DNA from: Bemisia tabaci | Lineage: Eukaryota; Arthropoda; Insecta; Hemiptera; Aleyrodidae | Direction: 5' to 3' | NCBI RefSeq assembly: GCF_918797505.1 | Contig: NC_092802.1 | Span: 8,141,480-8,205,479 of the forward strand | Length of the DNA: 64,000 nt | Shown here: piece by piece, positions 11,526 through 23,023 of the stretch | Position numbering within the stretch: position 1 is the stretch's first letter | Layout: the number at the start of each line of letters is the position of its first letter | Program-made: the position numbers and the translations under genes | Notes under the pieces: model-generated | The model's database searches: none | Told to the model about the DNA's origin: nothing | What the model saw: only the letters and a program-made list of their open reading frames with translations

Positions 11526-13149
11526 TTGAATTGCTCGATTTTGCAAGGAAAAAGTTCGTTGTAATTTTTCTTGTAATGCACGAAAATCAAAAGCAATGAT
11601 CATAGTTAGTGGAGTAAATGATAATAAAGAGAACAACAAAATATAAATATACCCATAAGAAAATAGTGGCGAATACTGAAAATAGCGTTAAGAAAATGAA
11701 AAAAAAAAAACGCGCTTTGATGAAATGATGACTTTATCAATTTGGACTTACAACGTGTTTAGCGGATTCTGCAATGCCATCATCAACCAAAAACACTTAA
11801 GATATAGCCGTAAATTGCCTAAATTAGCCTTAAGTAGCCAGATTTAGTCGGACTCATTCTATACCACCCGAAAATGGGCGAACAGGCAGGAAAAGTTTAA
11901 AAATAGCCGAAATAATACAATATTTGAAAAATCATTCAATCCTATCATATTTTGACGAAATAAGCAGTTTACAGACCTTGAGACCCGAACTTATAAAATG
12001 TTTTTATACATTTTAGAACTTTTTACTTCCCATAAAGAATCAAGGTTTAGAAACTCAGAGGCTCTGTTGTGTTTTTCACAAAATTTTTAATAGGAATGAT
12101 GATGAGGCTAGTAAACAGTAATCACATAGGAATTTCCAATTCTTGCGAGCGGTTAAGAAACCACCGTATTAAACCATTATCCGTTTACACATTATCGTAA
12201 GACATTGCCTTCAAAAAATTAAAAGTAATTTTCCCTTTTAGAATCCCCATCCCTTTCTAAACTTTTCTCAATTCAATTTTGCTATCGGTACTAACGCTCG
12301 CTGACAGGGTTTTCCGGCTTTCACTGAAAAATGCACGTGTTTCACATCCGTTGAAGGAAAACTCAAGAGGATTATATTCAAGAACTCCGCGTGGACCGCG
12401 CTACCGCTTATTAAACTGTTTAATTCTTCTTTAAGACTTCCCTGTGTACAACGGCTGAGCCTTTAATCTTAGCATCATTCCGCTCCTATCGCAGAATAAT
12501 CCCTAGACTGTTATCGTCTATCGACGACAGGGTATCATGAATCCTTTCATAATATTCCAGAGGATATCGTTGCGTCTGCTAGCGTGAAAAACGTTCAGCC
12601 GAGGGGGAAAAAGGAAAGAGAAACATCTCACCACCCCAGTGGATGAAAGAAATTTCGAACTCCTGCTGTTCAGTGGGGCGTTAGTAGCCACGATTTTCCT
12701 GCGTCGAAAGATAGGTACGAATTCGAGTAAACATGCTGAGCTTGTTGCCTATGTGTTAGGCGTCTTGTCCTGCCACCGAGCAAGGGAGAACTAGTTGTTA
12801 CGAATTTGCGACGAATGACAGGGGAGCTTTATACTCCGACGAAAAGATTCCACCTCTAGCCGAGAGAGTAGATTCGATATTCCTCGCGGGTAAATATTTC
12901 CCGGAAATTGAATTGCGGCAAAAGCAGAGGATTTGCGATTCCATCGCACAATTCCTAGGTTAAATATTGCAAGAAACGAGATGATGAAACTGGTGACATC
13001 TAGATGGTACTTAACGGGTTGGTTTTGTGTTCAATCCATTCCATTCGCCTCATACTGATTATTTTCGGGTGCTCTTGGATGTTTTTGGCTAATTTCAAAA
13101 TAATTTCCGTGGTTTTCCGACGGAATATGCTCCGTAGTATTAAGAAGAA
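11526..13149. other. No gene recognised
   Basis: AT-rich sequence with a short A run at 11,700-11,710. No repeat family from elsewhere in the window, RNA gene or plausible exon was seen. Confidence 0.5.
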
Positions 13150-13405
13150 TGAGTTTCAAAGAGGTAGATTCAATCTTATCTTGTCACCAATCTTTTGAAT
13201 CTCGAAACTTCATCTCCAATCATCAAGATTACCGTTGTATGGAAGAACCACCAGTTAAAGGACGGGTTAGTTCAGGCGATACAACTTATCGAGCATCGGT
13301 GTGTTGCGGTGTATCACCCTCAATTGAAGGCGTTTTTAAACTGTGTAGCTGCGCTGCATTTGCCAGTTTTCTGGTGTACAAGAGAGTGCAGATACGTTCC
13401 CGTGA
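13150..13405 (+). repeat. Left arm of a 2.9-kb inverted-repeat pair
   Basis: The reverse complement of 15,825-16,060 (and of 2,390-2,640 in copy A) matches this stretch. Sub-motifs include ACCACCAGTTAAAGGACGGG, GATACAACTTATCGAGCATC and AACGCCTTCAATTGAGGGTG in inverse orientation. Parallel open frames in both arms merely reflect the repeat. Unlike the DNA just downstream, this arm shows little indel noise. Confidence 0.8.
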
Positions 13406-15099
13406 TACGTGATTTTTGGTCATCAATTCAATTTTCAAAGTCTTGCAGATACCCTTCTCTTCCTTTTGTATCAACAACAAAGGAGAAAGTAGTCCCTTCA
13501 AGGGAGTGTCTAATGTTAAAAATATAAATGACAAGGTCAAAAACTCAGTATGATCCGGAGCGATGTCTTGTCAAATACTAACCTAACATGAAACAGAATT
13601 TTACCTTTTTCATGTACTTTAAAATAAAATCGGTCGAGTTTTAATCCCCCACATGAGTTCTAAGGGTCTATTGAATGATTGGTTGCGATTTGACAAAGAA
13701 CGGAGGCTTCTTTTAATAAAATTTTCCACTCAGAAGCTTCTAGGCCCATTTTCTCAAAACTTCGATTTTGCACTTATTGCTCTCTTCGCTATCGCGGCAG
13801 ATTTTTCCACCATTGTGCTAAGGGCGCCAATCAGAAACAATGTTCTGTGTTGGTTTACATTTGAACCAAGGATTCCATATTATATCGAATGACGCAGCCA
13901 CTAAATCAGTCTATGCTAAGGTATGCAATGTAATGGCTTGGTTACACGCTCAAATTTCCGTTAAATTCCGATCAAAATGATGACTAAGATGGCGGTGGAG
14001 AGTTATCTAGATTGATGAGTAAAATTAATTAAAACAGCGTGTTGATTGAAATAAGCATGAAAAAAGCACGGTTGTGTGGAAATCAGATGAAGGGTGAGCC
14101 CCACAGCTCCATCATCTACCATCAAATTTTTGCAGGCCGCAGAAATTTGATGGTAGATGGTGCGCAGCAGTCACCATTTGATCAGATATTGCTGGAAATT
14201 TGAGCGTGTAACCAGCACATTAAAGCGACAATCCCTTATTACTTCAGGGACTTGATTATTTAAGGTCGGATGGTTTCTAGTTTCATGGCATGCGGCGCAA
14301 CCCTGTTCCGTCACATTGATCATGAGGTCTCGGTAGGATTCGAAGGTGATCCCACCGTGGCCGCCGTCTCACCTCCCTTCCCCTCTCTCCTCACGAAAGT
14401 ATAACATTGAATCTGCTCTGCCAATAAAGATAGGATTGTGAGAGTGTCACGAGCAACAGGGGGCACGGACATGGGACACGGCGTTTGTTAGATATCCAGA
14501 ACACATAACGTGTCTCCGCGAGCATGCTTGTGTACATAAACCTCGTGTTGCCGTGTATGTGAGCAGGCTATCGGAGTGTTGCCGCTAACAATAGGGCCGC
14601 CGCCAAGTGGGCTGCCTCGGAAATTCTAAAATTTAGCAATCGGAGGGGGATAAAGTAGAGTACCTTTACAGACAGAGTATGGCCATTCGTATCTTTTTAC
14701 TACAGGAAAACTGTTCCGCTTTTTGATTGGTCAACGAGTTTTTAGGCTTCATGATGCTCTTAGGGCCGTAAATAAACTAACAAGATGGCGGCTCACCGTA
14801 ACATTGATAAGAAGCTAAAATTTGACAAAAATTTCAATTACACGGCAGTAACAATTTAAATTAGCATATCTACGAATAACACATAAAAAACACATGAAAA
14901 CACTGTTAAATCGCCTTTCGCCTATATCACAGGAGGATGTAAGACGTGCATAACCTCAAACTTGCTTGCTGATAACAGTCATCTTGTTTGTTTATTTACG
15001 GCCCTAAGGGCATCGTGTCAGCCTATTCGCTCGCGACCAATGAAAAACCGGAACAGAAATGGCCATACTCTGTCTATAAAGGCACTCTAGGATAAAGTG

Positions 15100-15357
15100 G
15101 GTTGCATTTTGCAAAAAGGAACCAGGAGCATTGCAATGTTGCTAAGATTGTGCAACATCATCCATTGCAATATGACGATTAATATCCTGAAAAAACATGA
15201 AATTCACGTAGTAATTTTTGTCCTAAATTTGCAGTTTTTAGCGAGTTAAACAGAGACTGTTTAGAGATGATCAAGTATTCCTTCCAAGAAAAAGGAACTG
15301 CACAATCTTAGCAATATTGTAATGCTCCTGGTTCCTTTTTGAAAAATGCAATTCAAG
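15100..15357. mobile_element. Foldback MITE of the TTGCAAAAGGAACC family (copy B)
   Basis: The ends are inverted: GTTGCATTTTGCAAAAAGGA at the left, and GGTTCC followed by TTTTTGAAAAATGCAATTC at the right. Inner arms carry GCATTGCAATGTTGCTAAGA and its inverse TCTTAGCAATATTGTAATGC. It corresponds to 1,588-1,830 and is better preserved. Confidence 0.8.
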
Positions 15358-15824
15358 TACTGTTGGCATTTTTTAGCCAACGTGCGTTAAAATCAGCATA
15401 AAGCTGAAAATGTCAATACGGACGGAAAAAGCTCATATGAGCACAATTACCCCTCAAAGAGATATGCTGATTATGCTGATTTTATCGCACGTTAGCTAAA
15501 AAATTCCAACATACCGTCTTACAACCCGTGCGTCTACCACAATCAGTTTGGGTAAAGTGCCATTATTCGTCGTTCTCCAGCAGGGTTACCACAGAATTCA
15601 GAGGATGAAATTCCCTGACATTTCCCTGATTTCCCTCACCATTTTGGTGAAATTCTCTGATAATGAAGGTATGCCAGATCGTGGAAAAGACATAATTAGA
15701 AATAGTTTTCAGGCAAATTCGTTGTTTGATTCGGACTTTTAAAAATTCTTTGACATTTCCCGGTATTCCCTGACTGTGGCAACCCTGCAAACGAGGGAAC
15801 GTAGCTTCAACCCAGCCTGCACTC

Positions 15825-16060
15825 TCTTTTACACCAGAAAATCGGCGAGCTTTTGTTTGAATGCAGCGCAGCTACGCATTTCATAAACGCCTTCAATTGA
15901 GGGTGATACACCGCAACACACCGATGCTCGATAAGTTGTATCACCTGAACAAACCCGTCCTTTAGCTGGTGGTTCTTCCGTACAATGGTAATCTTGATGC
16001 TTGGAGGTGAAGTTTCGAGATTCGGAAAATTGGTGACAAGATAACATTGAATCGACCGAT
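15825..16060 (-). repeat. Right arm of the 2.9-kb inverted-repeat pair
   Basis: Inverse of 13,150-13,405. The frames read here on the minus strand and at 13,149-13,412 on the plus strand give similar peptides containing SGDTTYRASVCCGVSPSIEG. That reflects nucleotide identity of the arms, and no known protein family is recognisable. Confidence 0.8.
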
Positions 16061-16867
16061 TTGAAACTTTTTCTACTTCATACCACGGATCATTTTCCGT
16101 CGACAAACCACGCGCAATTTTTTCGAACCAACTTCACTATAATCAGTTTCCTGAAAATTCTCGTTATCCGCACGAAGGAACCTAAATCTACTCCAAGGTT
16201 GCGAAATTGACCCAAACAATTCCATTTTTTACGAGAATAAACCTGCATAGTTTTCGTTGAAAATGTGTCTAATTTTTTCTCGTAATGAGGAGAGAATTTG
16301 TCAACATTATCAATAAGAAATCCCCAAAATTATCCTGGTAAAAATACAACTAGCGCGGAAAAATGTGGCAATAATAACATGCAGTGACGTTCCTTTGAGA
16401 GAGAATGGTGCCAATGGACAAGATATGCAATTGGCCCCATTTCCAATTTCATCCTTTCCATAAATATGAACGTAACATAACCTCGTTTTCCAAATTCTAG
16501 CTCTAATGAAAATCCTCCGTCATGTTATTTTTCAACACAAGGCGTGCAACCTGAGCCCCCTGAGCGGCGAGTTGAGAGTCATTGTCAATCGGGGGACCAA
16601 TGACACGTTTTGACAACCCCCTCCCTTATCCCCCTTGTGGCCTCCAGCCTCCCTCCAGAGCGACCCCCCCCCCCACCCTCTTGCGGACCGAGATTCGCGT
16701 TTTGCGTCCAGTATCATTGTCAGCGCCCGGCCGAATCGATAGTTGCTACCCCGTTGCCTGCCTGCAGTGAATTACCCCTGTTGGTTACTTACTTACTTAC
16801 TTACTTTTTTTTTCAATGTACGAGGCAATTTGTGGCCACTTTAGCGCAGGTTTGGCAATCGCACCCC

Positions 16868-17100
16868 ACACTGGAAAAAAAACAACACATTGAATCTAGA
16901 ATCCAGACTCTTGACAACATTGACAAGAAAAAATACTCTTGATTCAATCGGATTTTTGCTTGAATCAAAACGAAATCCGCTGAAATTAAGAGGCTTGGTT
17001 CTTGATTTAAGCTAGATTCTGATTGAATCAAGAGTACTTTTTCTTGTTGATGTTTTTAAGAGTCTGGACTCTAGATCCCATGAGTTTTTTTTCCAGCGCA
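16868..17100. mobile_element. CACTGG-end MITE (copy B)
   Basis: It starts CACTGGAAAAAAAACAAC and ends in TTTTTTTTCCAGCG. Sub-terminal inverted motifs are AGAATCCAGACTCTTGACAA against AAGAGTCTGGACTCTAGATC, then CTTGATTCAATCGGATTTTT against its inverse. The same family holds a large cargo at 39,880-42,157. CACTG-type ends occur in several DNA transposon superfamilies, so I do not assign one. Confidence 0.8.
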
Positions 17101-18469
17101 GCCCATGTTGTCACAAATTTTATTAACAAATTGATATCAGGGAATAGGTGGGAAAAAATGTTTGCCACCAAGTTTTTGCTGTATTGTAACCTATTCGTTC
17201 GACACAAAATTATCAAATAGTATATTTTTATGAACCAGAAAAGTTGAAGAGCCCATGACGATATTTTCAAAAATATTTCAATTGTAATCAAAGCAGCAAA
17301 TCTACGGTGAAACTTCCATACCACGAATCTTGGTTTGTGACGTTTCAGACTTCCCATCATATTTTATGTTTTAATTGGAAAACTTCTCAACGGCAATTCT
17401 TAAAATCTGTCGTGATTTTTCCTCTTTGTGCTAGGAAAATTCCGTGAAAATCAATGAATTTTGTTGATTTCTTCACCGTTACAAAAAATAAAATAGAAGT
17501 GGAGATTCTGAAACACCGCAAACGAGTTGCGTGGTTTGGGAGTTTCACCATCAAAATGCACTATATGAGAAAGGACCTCCGCGTCCTTTGCTCACCTTTG
17601 CAGATAGGCACTAACATGTCTAGGCTGGAAAAAGTATGAAGAGTCCTTTACTGCACAATGCAGTTCAAATATATATATAGAATTATCAGTTGTGAAAGTA
17701 AATATTTGGAAAATTGAATAAACTCAAAATATAATAATAAAATACAAATAGTAAAATCTCAATTTTTAAGAGAAAAAAATGAAAAGTGAAATTTTGAAGT
17801 TTCTAATGATACGCGCCAATAATTATTGCTGGTTGTATATCCGGTCTCCTCCAGAACTCGGTGTAGTTCATGGGGAATGAAACTTCAGTTTTCAGCAAAA
17901 TAAATTTTCGTGTAAAATTTCGTGGGATTTCATTTTGAATCTCATGTCGTGAGAAGGACAGTTTCCCAGTGAAAACTAATTTTCCTGTTTCAATGAATTC
18001 ATTTCGTCTCAGTGTAATTAGATGAAAGACTTCTGATCTTTTCAATCGACAAAAATCTGATGCGTTATATGGACTGATTTAGTGGCTACGTCCTACGATA
18101 TAATATCGAACCCTAGGTACAAACGTAAACAAACACAGAACCTTGTTTCTGATTCGCGCCCTTTGCACCATGGTTGTAAGATGCATTCAAGTGTTCGTAA
18201 GAATGGACCTCTAGACAAAGTACGAATTTAAGCAATCTGATACATGTTTTTTAACCAGAATTTTACATAAAACACGATTCACACAACGAAAATTACTGAA
18301 ACCAACTCCTAACCAAAGATATTAACGTTCTTATTTCACATTGGTTACGAGGAATTCGAACTGCCCGCTTATAAGAAACTCAAACTCTATATGAGTCAAA
18401 TCGCGCACTACAGCGGTTTCAGCAAGCTGCTTAATCGAGCAATGTTCATTTCCCACCATGTCTTTTTCA

Positions 18470-18760
18470 AACTATTAGCAATTTGCTATAGCTGAGCGAA
18501 AGCGTCAAGATTGAGGTTGCCAGATTTTGATATCGCAGAGACTGTCATGATAACGTTTAGCGCGCGATGCGAATCACGCAGAGCATTGAGTTTTCATGAG
18601 CGGGTGGTTTCAATTCACGCACCAAGAATCATTAAATATCTAGGGAAGGAGTCGATTTCGGTAATTTTCGTTGTGCGCATCGTGTTGTACGTGAAATTTT
18701 GGATAAGAAACATGTATCAGAATGCTGAAATTCGTACCTTGTCTAGTGGTTCATTGTAAG
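18470..18760. repeat. Segment with a third copy elsewhere (copy B)
   Basis: Counterpart of 5,010-5,310 and 50,175-50,470, sharing TTGAGGTTGCCAGATTTTGA, CTGTCATGATAACGTTTAG and TGTATCAGAATG. It is useful for judging which copy carries each indel. Confidence 0.75.
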
Positions 18761-20598
18761 TTTTCGTATTTAATGAGTCTTTAATTGATTTGTAACCGGT
18801 CAGTGACTAAATTTTAATAAATTAACATAATTGACCCATGAAGCATTCGCACATGAGGTTACGTTAGTTTGTTTTGGTTTTAACCAAGAGCTGGATATTC
18901 AATCGAATGACGTAGTCACTAAATCAGTGTATATCGCGCGGAGTTGCAACGTCGCGTCGGAGCTGAAGATCGGGCGGTCGTCGACCGGTATGAGTCAAGG
19001 TGAACGGCGTTGAACATGAGCGATGAGCTTAACTGAGCCAACATTCGGTGATTGGATGGCTAAGCTCGATTAAGCCAAGTTAACTAGGCTCCACATTAAG
19101 TGGAACTATCGAAATCGGGCTCTCCGTTCAGGAACGTATTCGGATCCTTACTCGAATCGGCTTTATTCTAACCCGAAATTCCCTTGAAAAGTGTTTTAGA
19201 TTTTTTATAACTCCTACAGATTTCAACAATGTCATATTTCTGGATTCTCCCTTTTAAGTAGAACTAGGTAAAAAAGAAAAAGAAATCTTTCTAGGTTTTC
19301 ATTTTTGAAACAAATAAATGACGATTTTAATGTTAAGAGGGATCTCGAATCATGAGGGCAAAATGTTTGGTAAGGAGCATTTTCTGTCAAGTTGGATGAG
19401 ATAATCGGATTTGGAAATTCCAATGAAATACTCTCTCATGATTGTGTCCCTAAGAATTGAGACGCGACGTGAAAGTCAACAAAATAGGCTCAGTCAGCGG
19501 AGGCTTCCAATGGAAAATAAATCGTTTTTCATCGAATTTTAGGACGTAGGTGTCGAAAAGCTTTCAAAAAGCTTTCGGATGTCCTCCATTTAATATCAAA
19601 ATGAGATCCGCACACGCTTCCTAATTTTAAAACCAGGAAACCTCTCCAAAAATACTCAACAATGAGCTTATCAACTTATCGACCTCAAAGCGTGATAAGC
19701 TGTTCGGCTCATGTTTGAGAATTGTTGAAAATTTATGATTTCCTGATTTTAAACTATGCTGCTCGGTACATACCATTTTGATATTAAATGGAATAAAGTC
19801 TTTGGAATTAAATAGAGATCTTAGGGTTAAAAGGGCAGCCAACCTTTCGACACAAAAACGACACTGCCAATCTTCAGATTCAAACACCATACTAAGATGG
19901 CCAAGAATGTTCGTAAATGAGCCTTCTTCTGCAAAAAAATAGTAAAATTATGCAAAAACTAAGTAAATATCTGCTTTACAAACGACGAGCCGTAAGAATT
20001 GTAATTATAAATCACTGTGGATACTTGAATTCGAAGGTTGGCAGCCCTTTTGAGCCCTAAAAGCTTTGTGACCTAACCCCAAAATTGCAAACACGTCCGT
20101 GCTCTCCATATGAGTACTTTATCTATGGTATCAGAAATATTTGAACTGATACCTGATTCAGTTCAGAAACGACGTATGTACCATTAAAGTACTTCCTCTC
20201 TGTGACGACTGTTTTTAAAACGAAAATCTCTCTATATCGAGGAAATCGGCCGGTCCCTTGAGTTCGCGTTACAGAGAGAAGGTACTGTAGTTTCCCTGTT
20301 AAGGATGGGCTAAAATTTGCCAGAGTTGCCACAGAATTTAGAAAATGAAATTCCCTGACATTTTCCTGATTTCCCTGACACATTTTGGTAAAATTACTAG
20401 ACAATTGAAGATGTGATGGATGGTTAAGAAGGCATAGTAGAAAATAGTTTCCAGGCAAAATTTCCAGTTCAAAATCTCAAACCCATTCTAGAAAGCAAAT
20501 GAAGATGATTTAATAAATTTTCCCTGACATTTCCTGGTTTTCCCTGGCTATGGCAACCCTGATTTGCAGTTCCCAAATGCATGCAATATGGCATAACC

Positions 20599-20603
<5 letters not shown>

Positions 20604-20646
<43 letters not shown>

Positions 20647-20830
20647 TATTGAGAGTTTAGTGGCTTCTATTCCTTTCGGAATCTACAGCCATCTATAGGC
20701 ACTATTTATTGTCCGAAGACATCAGGGAGTTTGGTGGACATCCATGCTCGGGCTTACAAATTTTCACGGATTAAGGCCGAGCGAATTCTGCTTACAGATC
20801 CACTCGTCAGTTCCATGAAAATTTGTCGCC
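20604..20830 (-). mobile_element. 5'-truncated tRNA-derived SINE (copy B)
   Basis: Same truncated SINE as 7,211-7,440: a T run of about 40 bases on the plus strand, then the SINE body ending at TTTGTCGCC. The tRNA-like head seen at 45,590-45,642 is absent. Confidence 0.88.
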
Positions 20831-20934
20831 ATGAAAATTACCGTCACGTCCGTTCTCTCCCTATATCGGCACACGAGTCTAATCCTTTCCAGGGAATAGG
20901 CACGTTTAAAAATACATTACCTCGAAACTTAATT

Positions 20935-21335
20935 TTCGCACTACCGCATAGCGCGGCGGGCAGCGCGGCGCTCCAACGTAACCTTGCCTACTGACCCACC
21001 GCAATCCGGGGGCGATCGTGGATTTACGGCCACTCGCAAGGCCGTAATGCCCGCCGCCTGCAGTTGGATTAAGACCATTTGATCAATAACAACTTCAAGT
21101 GCCCATTCAAAACTGGGACGTGCAACGCTCGCGCTTAATCGAGCATGCATTCATTGCTTCCAGGGGGCGTCTCGGCGCGGGGGAGGGGGCGGGGGGCAAG
21201 GGTGCAGCGTGCAGCGTACCGCATGCTCCCACCCCCAAGGTCGCAGCGAGAATTGCACGGGAGGGGGAGGGGAGAGAAAAGGGTTGTAGCGAAGACCTCT
21301 CGAACTCGTCCTGAATTACGCGAGGGATTGGACGC
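20935..21335. other. GC- and CpG-rich patch (copy B)
   Basis: Counterpart of 7,560-7,960. The open frames differ from those of copy A because of indels, which argues against coding. No promoter motif is recognised. Confidence 0.5.
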
Positions 21336-21358
21336 GATCACAGAGGGAACCTATAATG

Positions 21359-21610
21359 CTGCCGTGCTAAGGAAAAACGCCGTATGAACCTTCAGACGCT
21401 GCCAAATTTCCTCCAATAAAAATGCAATTTACTGAGAAAATTGTGAATATTTCTTTCCAAAATTTTTACACAATGTCTCACGCAATTTAATCTAAATTGT
21501 CTGAAAGTTTCAAGGGAAAATATGCATAAATTTCGTCAAAAATACATGTATTATCGAAGGAAATTTGGCAACTCTCGAATGTTCATACGGCGTTCTTCCT
21601 TAGCACGGCG
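21359..21610. mobile_element. MITE of the CTGCCGTGCTAAGG family (copy B)
   Basis: The left end CTGCCGTGCTAAGGAAAAAC is intact. The right end is GTTCATACGGCGTTCTTCC followed by TTAGCACGGC. The interior includes GTCTCACGCAATTTAATCTA, a landmark of the family. Confidence 0.92.
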
Positions 21611-21874
21611 ATAATAATGCCGGTCTAAGGACAAACGCTCTATGCTCATTTAGACGGCGCTACATTCCCTGTAAGAAAAATAGGAGTTTCCTCTTCATCT
21701 TTGTGTATTTTTCTTCGAAAGTCCCACAGGATTTTATTCGTAGTGTAAACTAACTGGTCTGAAAATTTTGAGGAAAAATATTTGTAACTTTTCCAGAAAA
21801 TAAATATTCTTTCGGTGGAAATTCGGCCATGTTGGAAGGTTTATACGTCCTTCTTTCTTGGTAAAAGGGTTGTC

Positions 21875-22261
21875 CCGAGGCTACATCCGCGCCAACCTCT
21901 ACTTCACGGAAATAAAAGACTCGGGTCATTATGCTGACGTCCTAATCAAAAACGCCGTATCTAACTCTAGTTCAGGTTTTGCTTTTATCATCCATTCCAA
22001 ATGTACTGCTCTATTACAAAAAAAAAACCTGATCAATATCATGCTTCATTTTTTTTCAATATATTTTCCATTGCTTTATATAAGTTGGTAATTGGAATTT
22101 TTTTTTCGCAAGATTTTTTAAAGAATAATCTCGGAAGGTCGAACAAAAATTTTAGGCACGAAAGTTGTCGAGAGAGGAAGACTGATGATCACCCTTCAAA
22201 ACGTGAAATGTGACATAAAACCTAGAACATCGCAAGCCGTAGTATTACGATCCCCTTTAAG
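21875..22261 (+). other. Short exon-like open stretch at the duplication edge, otherwise no gene
   Basis: Directly after copy B ends, about 90 bases read as SRGYIRANLYFTEIKDSG and then HYADVLIKNAV, with a more protein-like composition than anything nearby. The ATG that opens the frame at 21,858 lies in repeat DNA and the frame drifts into AT-rich sequence after about 21,965. I cannot match it to a family. It may be an exon or exon relic with a poorly visible acceptor, or chance. The rest to 22,261 shows nothing. Confidence 0.25.
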
Positions 22262-22383
22262 TTTGCAACACTGTTTTTCCTCCATTTAAATGGATGCACG
22301 ACAATCGAATCGAAGGCAGCCTGCCTCACCCGAGATCGATTTTTAAAATGGATTTAAACGGGGGAAAAACAGTATTGTTAACC
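22262..22383. mobile_element. Small foldback related to the 33.1-kb element
   Basis: CAACACTGTTTTTCCTCCAT at the left faces ACGGGGGAAAAACAGTATTG at the right, with TTTAAATGGAT and ATGGATTTAAA inside. The arms resemble those at 33,098-33,252, which also carry CCTCCATTTAAA next to a CAACATTG motif. Confidence 0.7.
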
Positions 22384-22860
22384 TATTATAATCGCTACCT
22401 CATTTTAATCTCTTGATTTGCATCTTCTTCATGGCCGACTGACGGCACTATTTGGCTTCACAGCGCCTTCATTCCCGCTATGCGTAAGTCTATTTCAAGC
22501 ATGATACATCCATTCGTGCTCCTGTACGTCAAATTGCCTACCCGACAGATTGAAGGGAACTCGCGATGATGAATCATCATGTTTTCACTGTCATGCTTTT
22601 TACAGTGAATGATCGATGCCTCGTGCGAGGAAGGTTTTTGCTTTTCCCGCACCCGATCTCCTTTTATCTAGGTCTTTTAATATTTTCCTTTTCTTCTCTC
22701 TTGTTATCTTGCACATACACCTCATTTGGCGCCCTCTGCTCCTATAGACACAGGCTTTCCGTTGCTCCTTAAAAACATTTTCATATCAGGACAATGTAAC
22801 TGTTAACAGGAGAAACACAAGGGGGAAAACGGGAAACAAGGCTAAAATACAACAACAAAA
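22384..22860. other. No gene recognised
   Basis: AT-rich sequence with a pyrimidine-rich stretch near 22,640-22,715. At 22,729-22,742 the minus strand reads GGAGCAGAGGGCGC, 12 of 14 matches to the CTCF core consensus CCASYAGRKGGCRS. That could be chance. No exon or RNA gene is seen. Confidence 0.4.
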
Positions 22861-22864
22861 AACC

Positions 22865-22939
22865 AGAGACGTTTTCACTCAAAACTGAGGCATTTTCAGT
22901 CGGAAAATAAATGACTCGGTTTTGAGTCAAAACGTCTCG
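22865..22939. repeat. 75-bp hairpin
   Basis: GAGACGTTTTCACTCAAAAC plus TGAG faces CTCGGTTTTGAGTCAAAACG plus TCTC. About 24 bases can pair per arm, with one bulged base. Confidence 0.85.
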
Positions 22940-23023
22940 AGGGTTTTTTTTTATTTTAGCTTTATTTCTCGTAGTTTCTCTGCGTATTTTCTCTTATTAC
23001 CAGTGCCTCGGGCTGCTTCGTAA

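Larger units (their letters stand above)
13450..21874. repeat. Copy B of the 8.5-kb direct duplication
   Basis: Full-length counterpart of 1-8,515. Copy B is usually closer to the outside reference copies (50,175-50,470; 62,364-62,710), but it also carries stray single-base indels. It holds the same nested elements: foldback MITE, inverted-repeat arm, CACTGG MITE, truncated SINE, GC patch and CTGCCGTG MITE. I recognise no gene. Confidence 0.9.
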
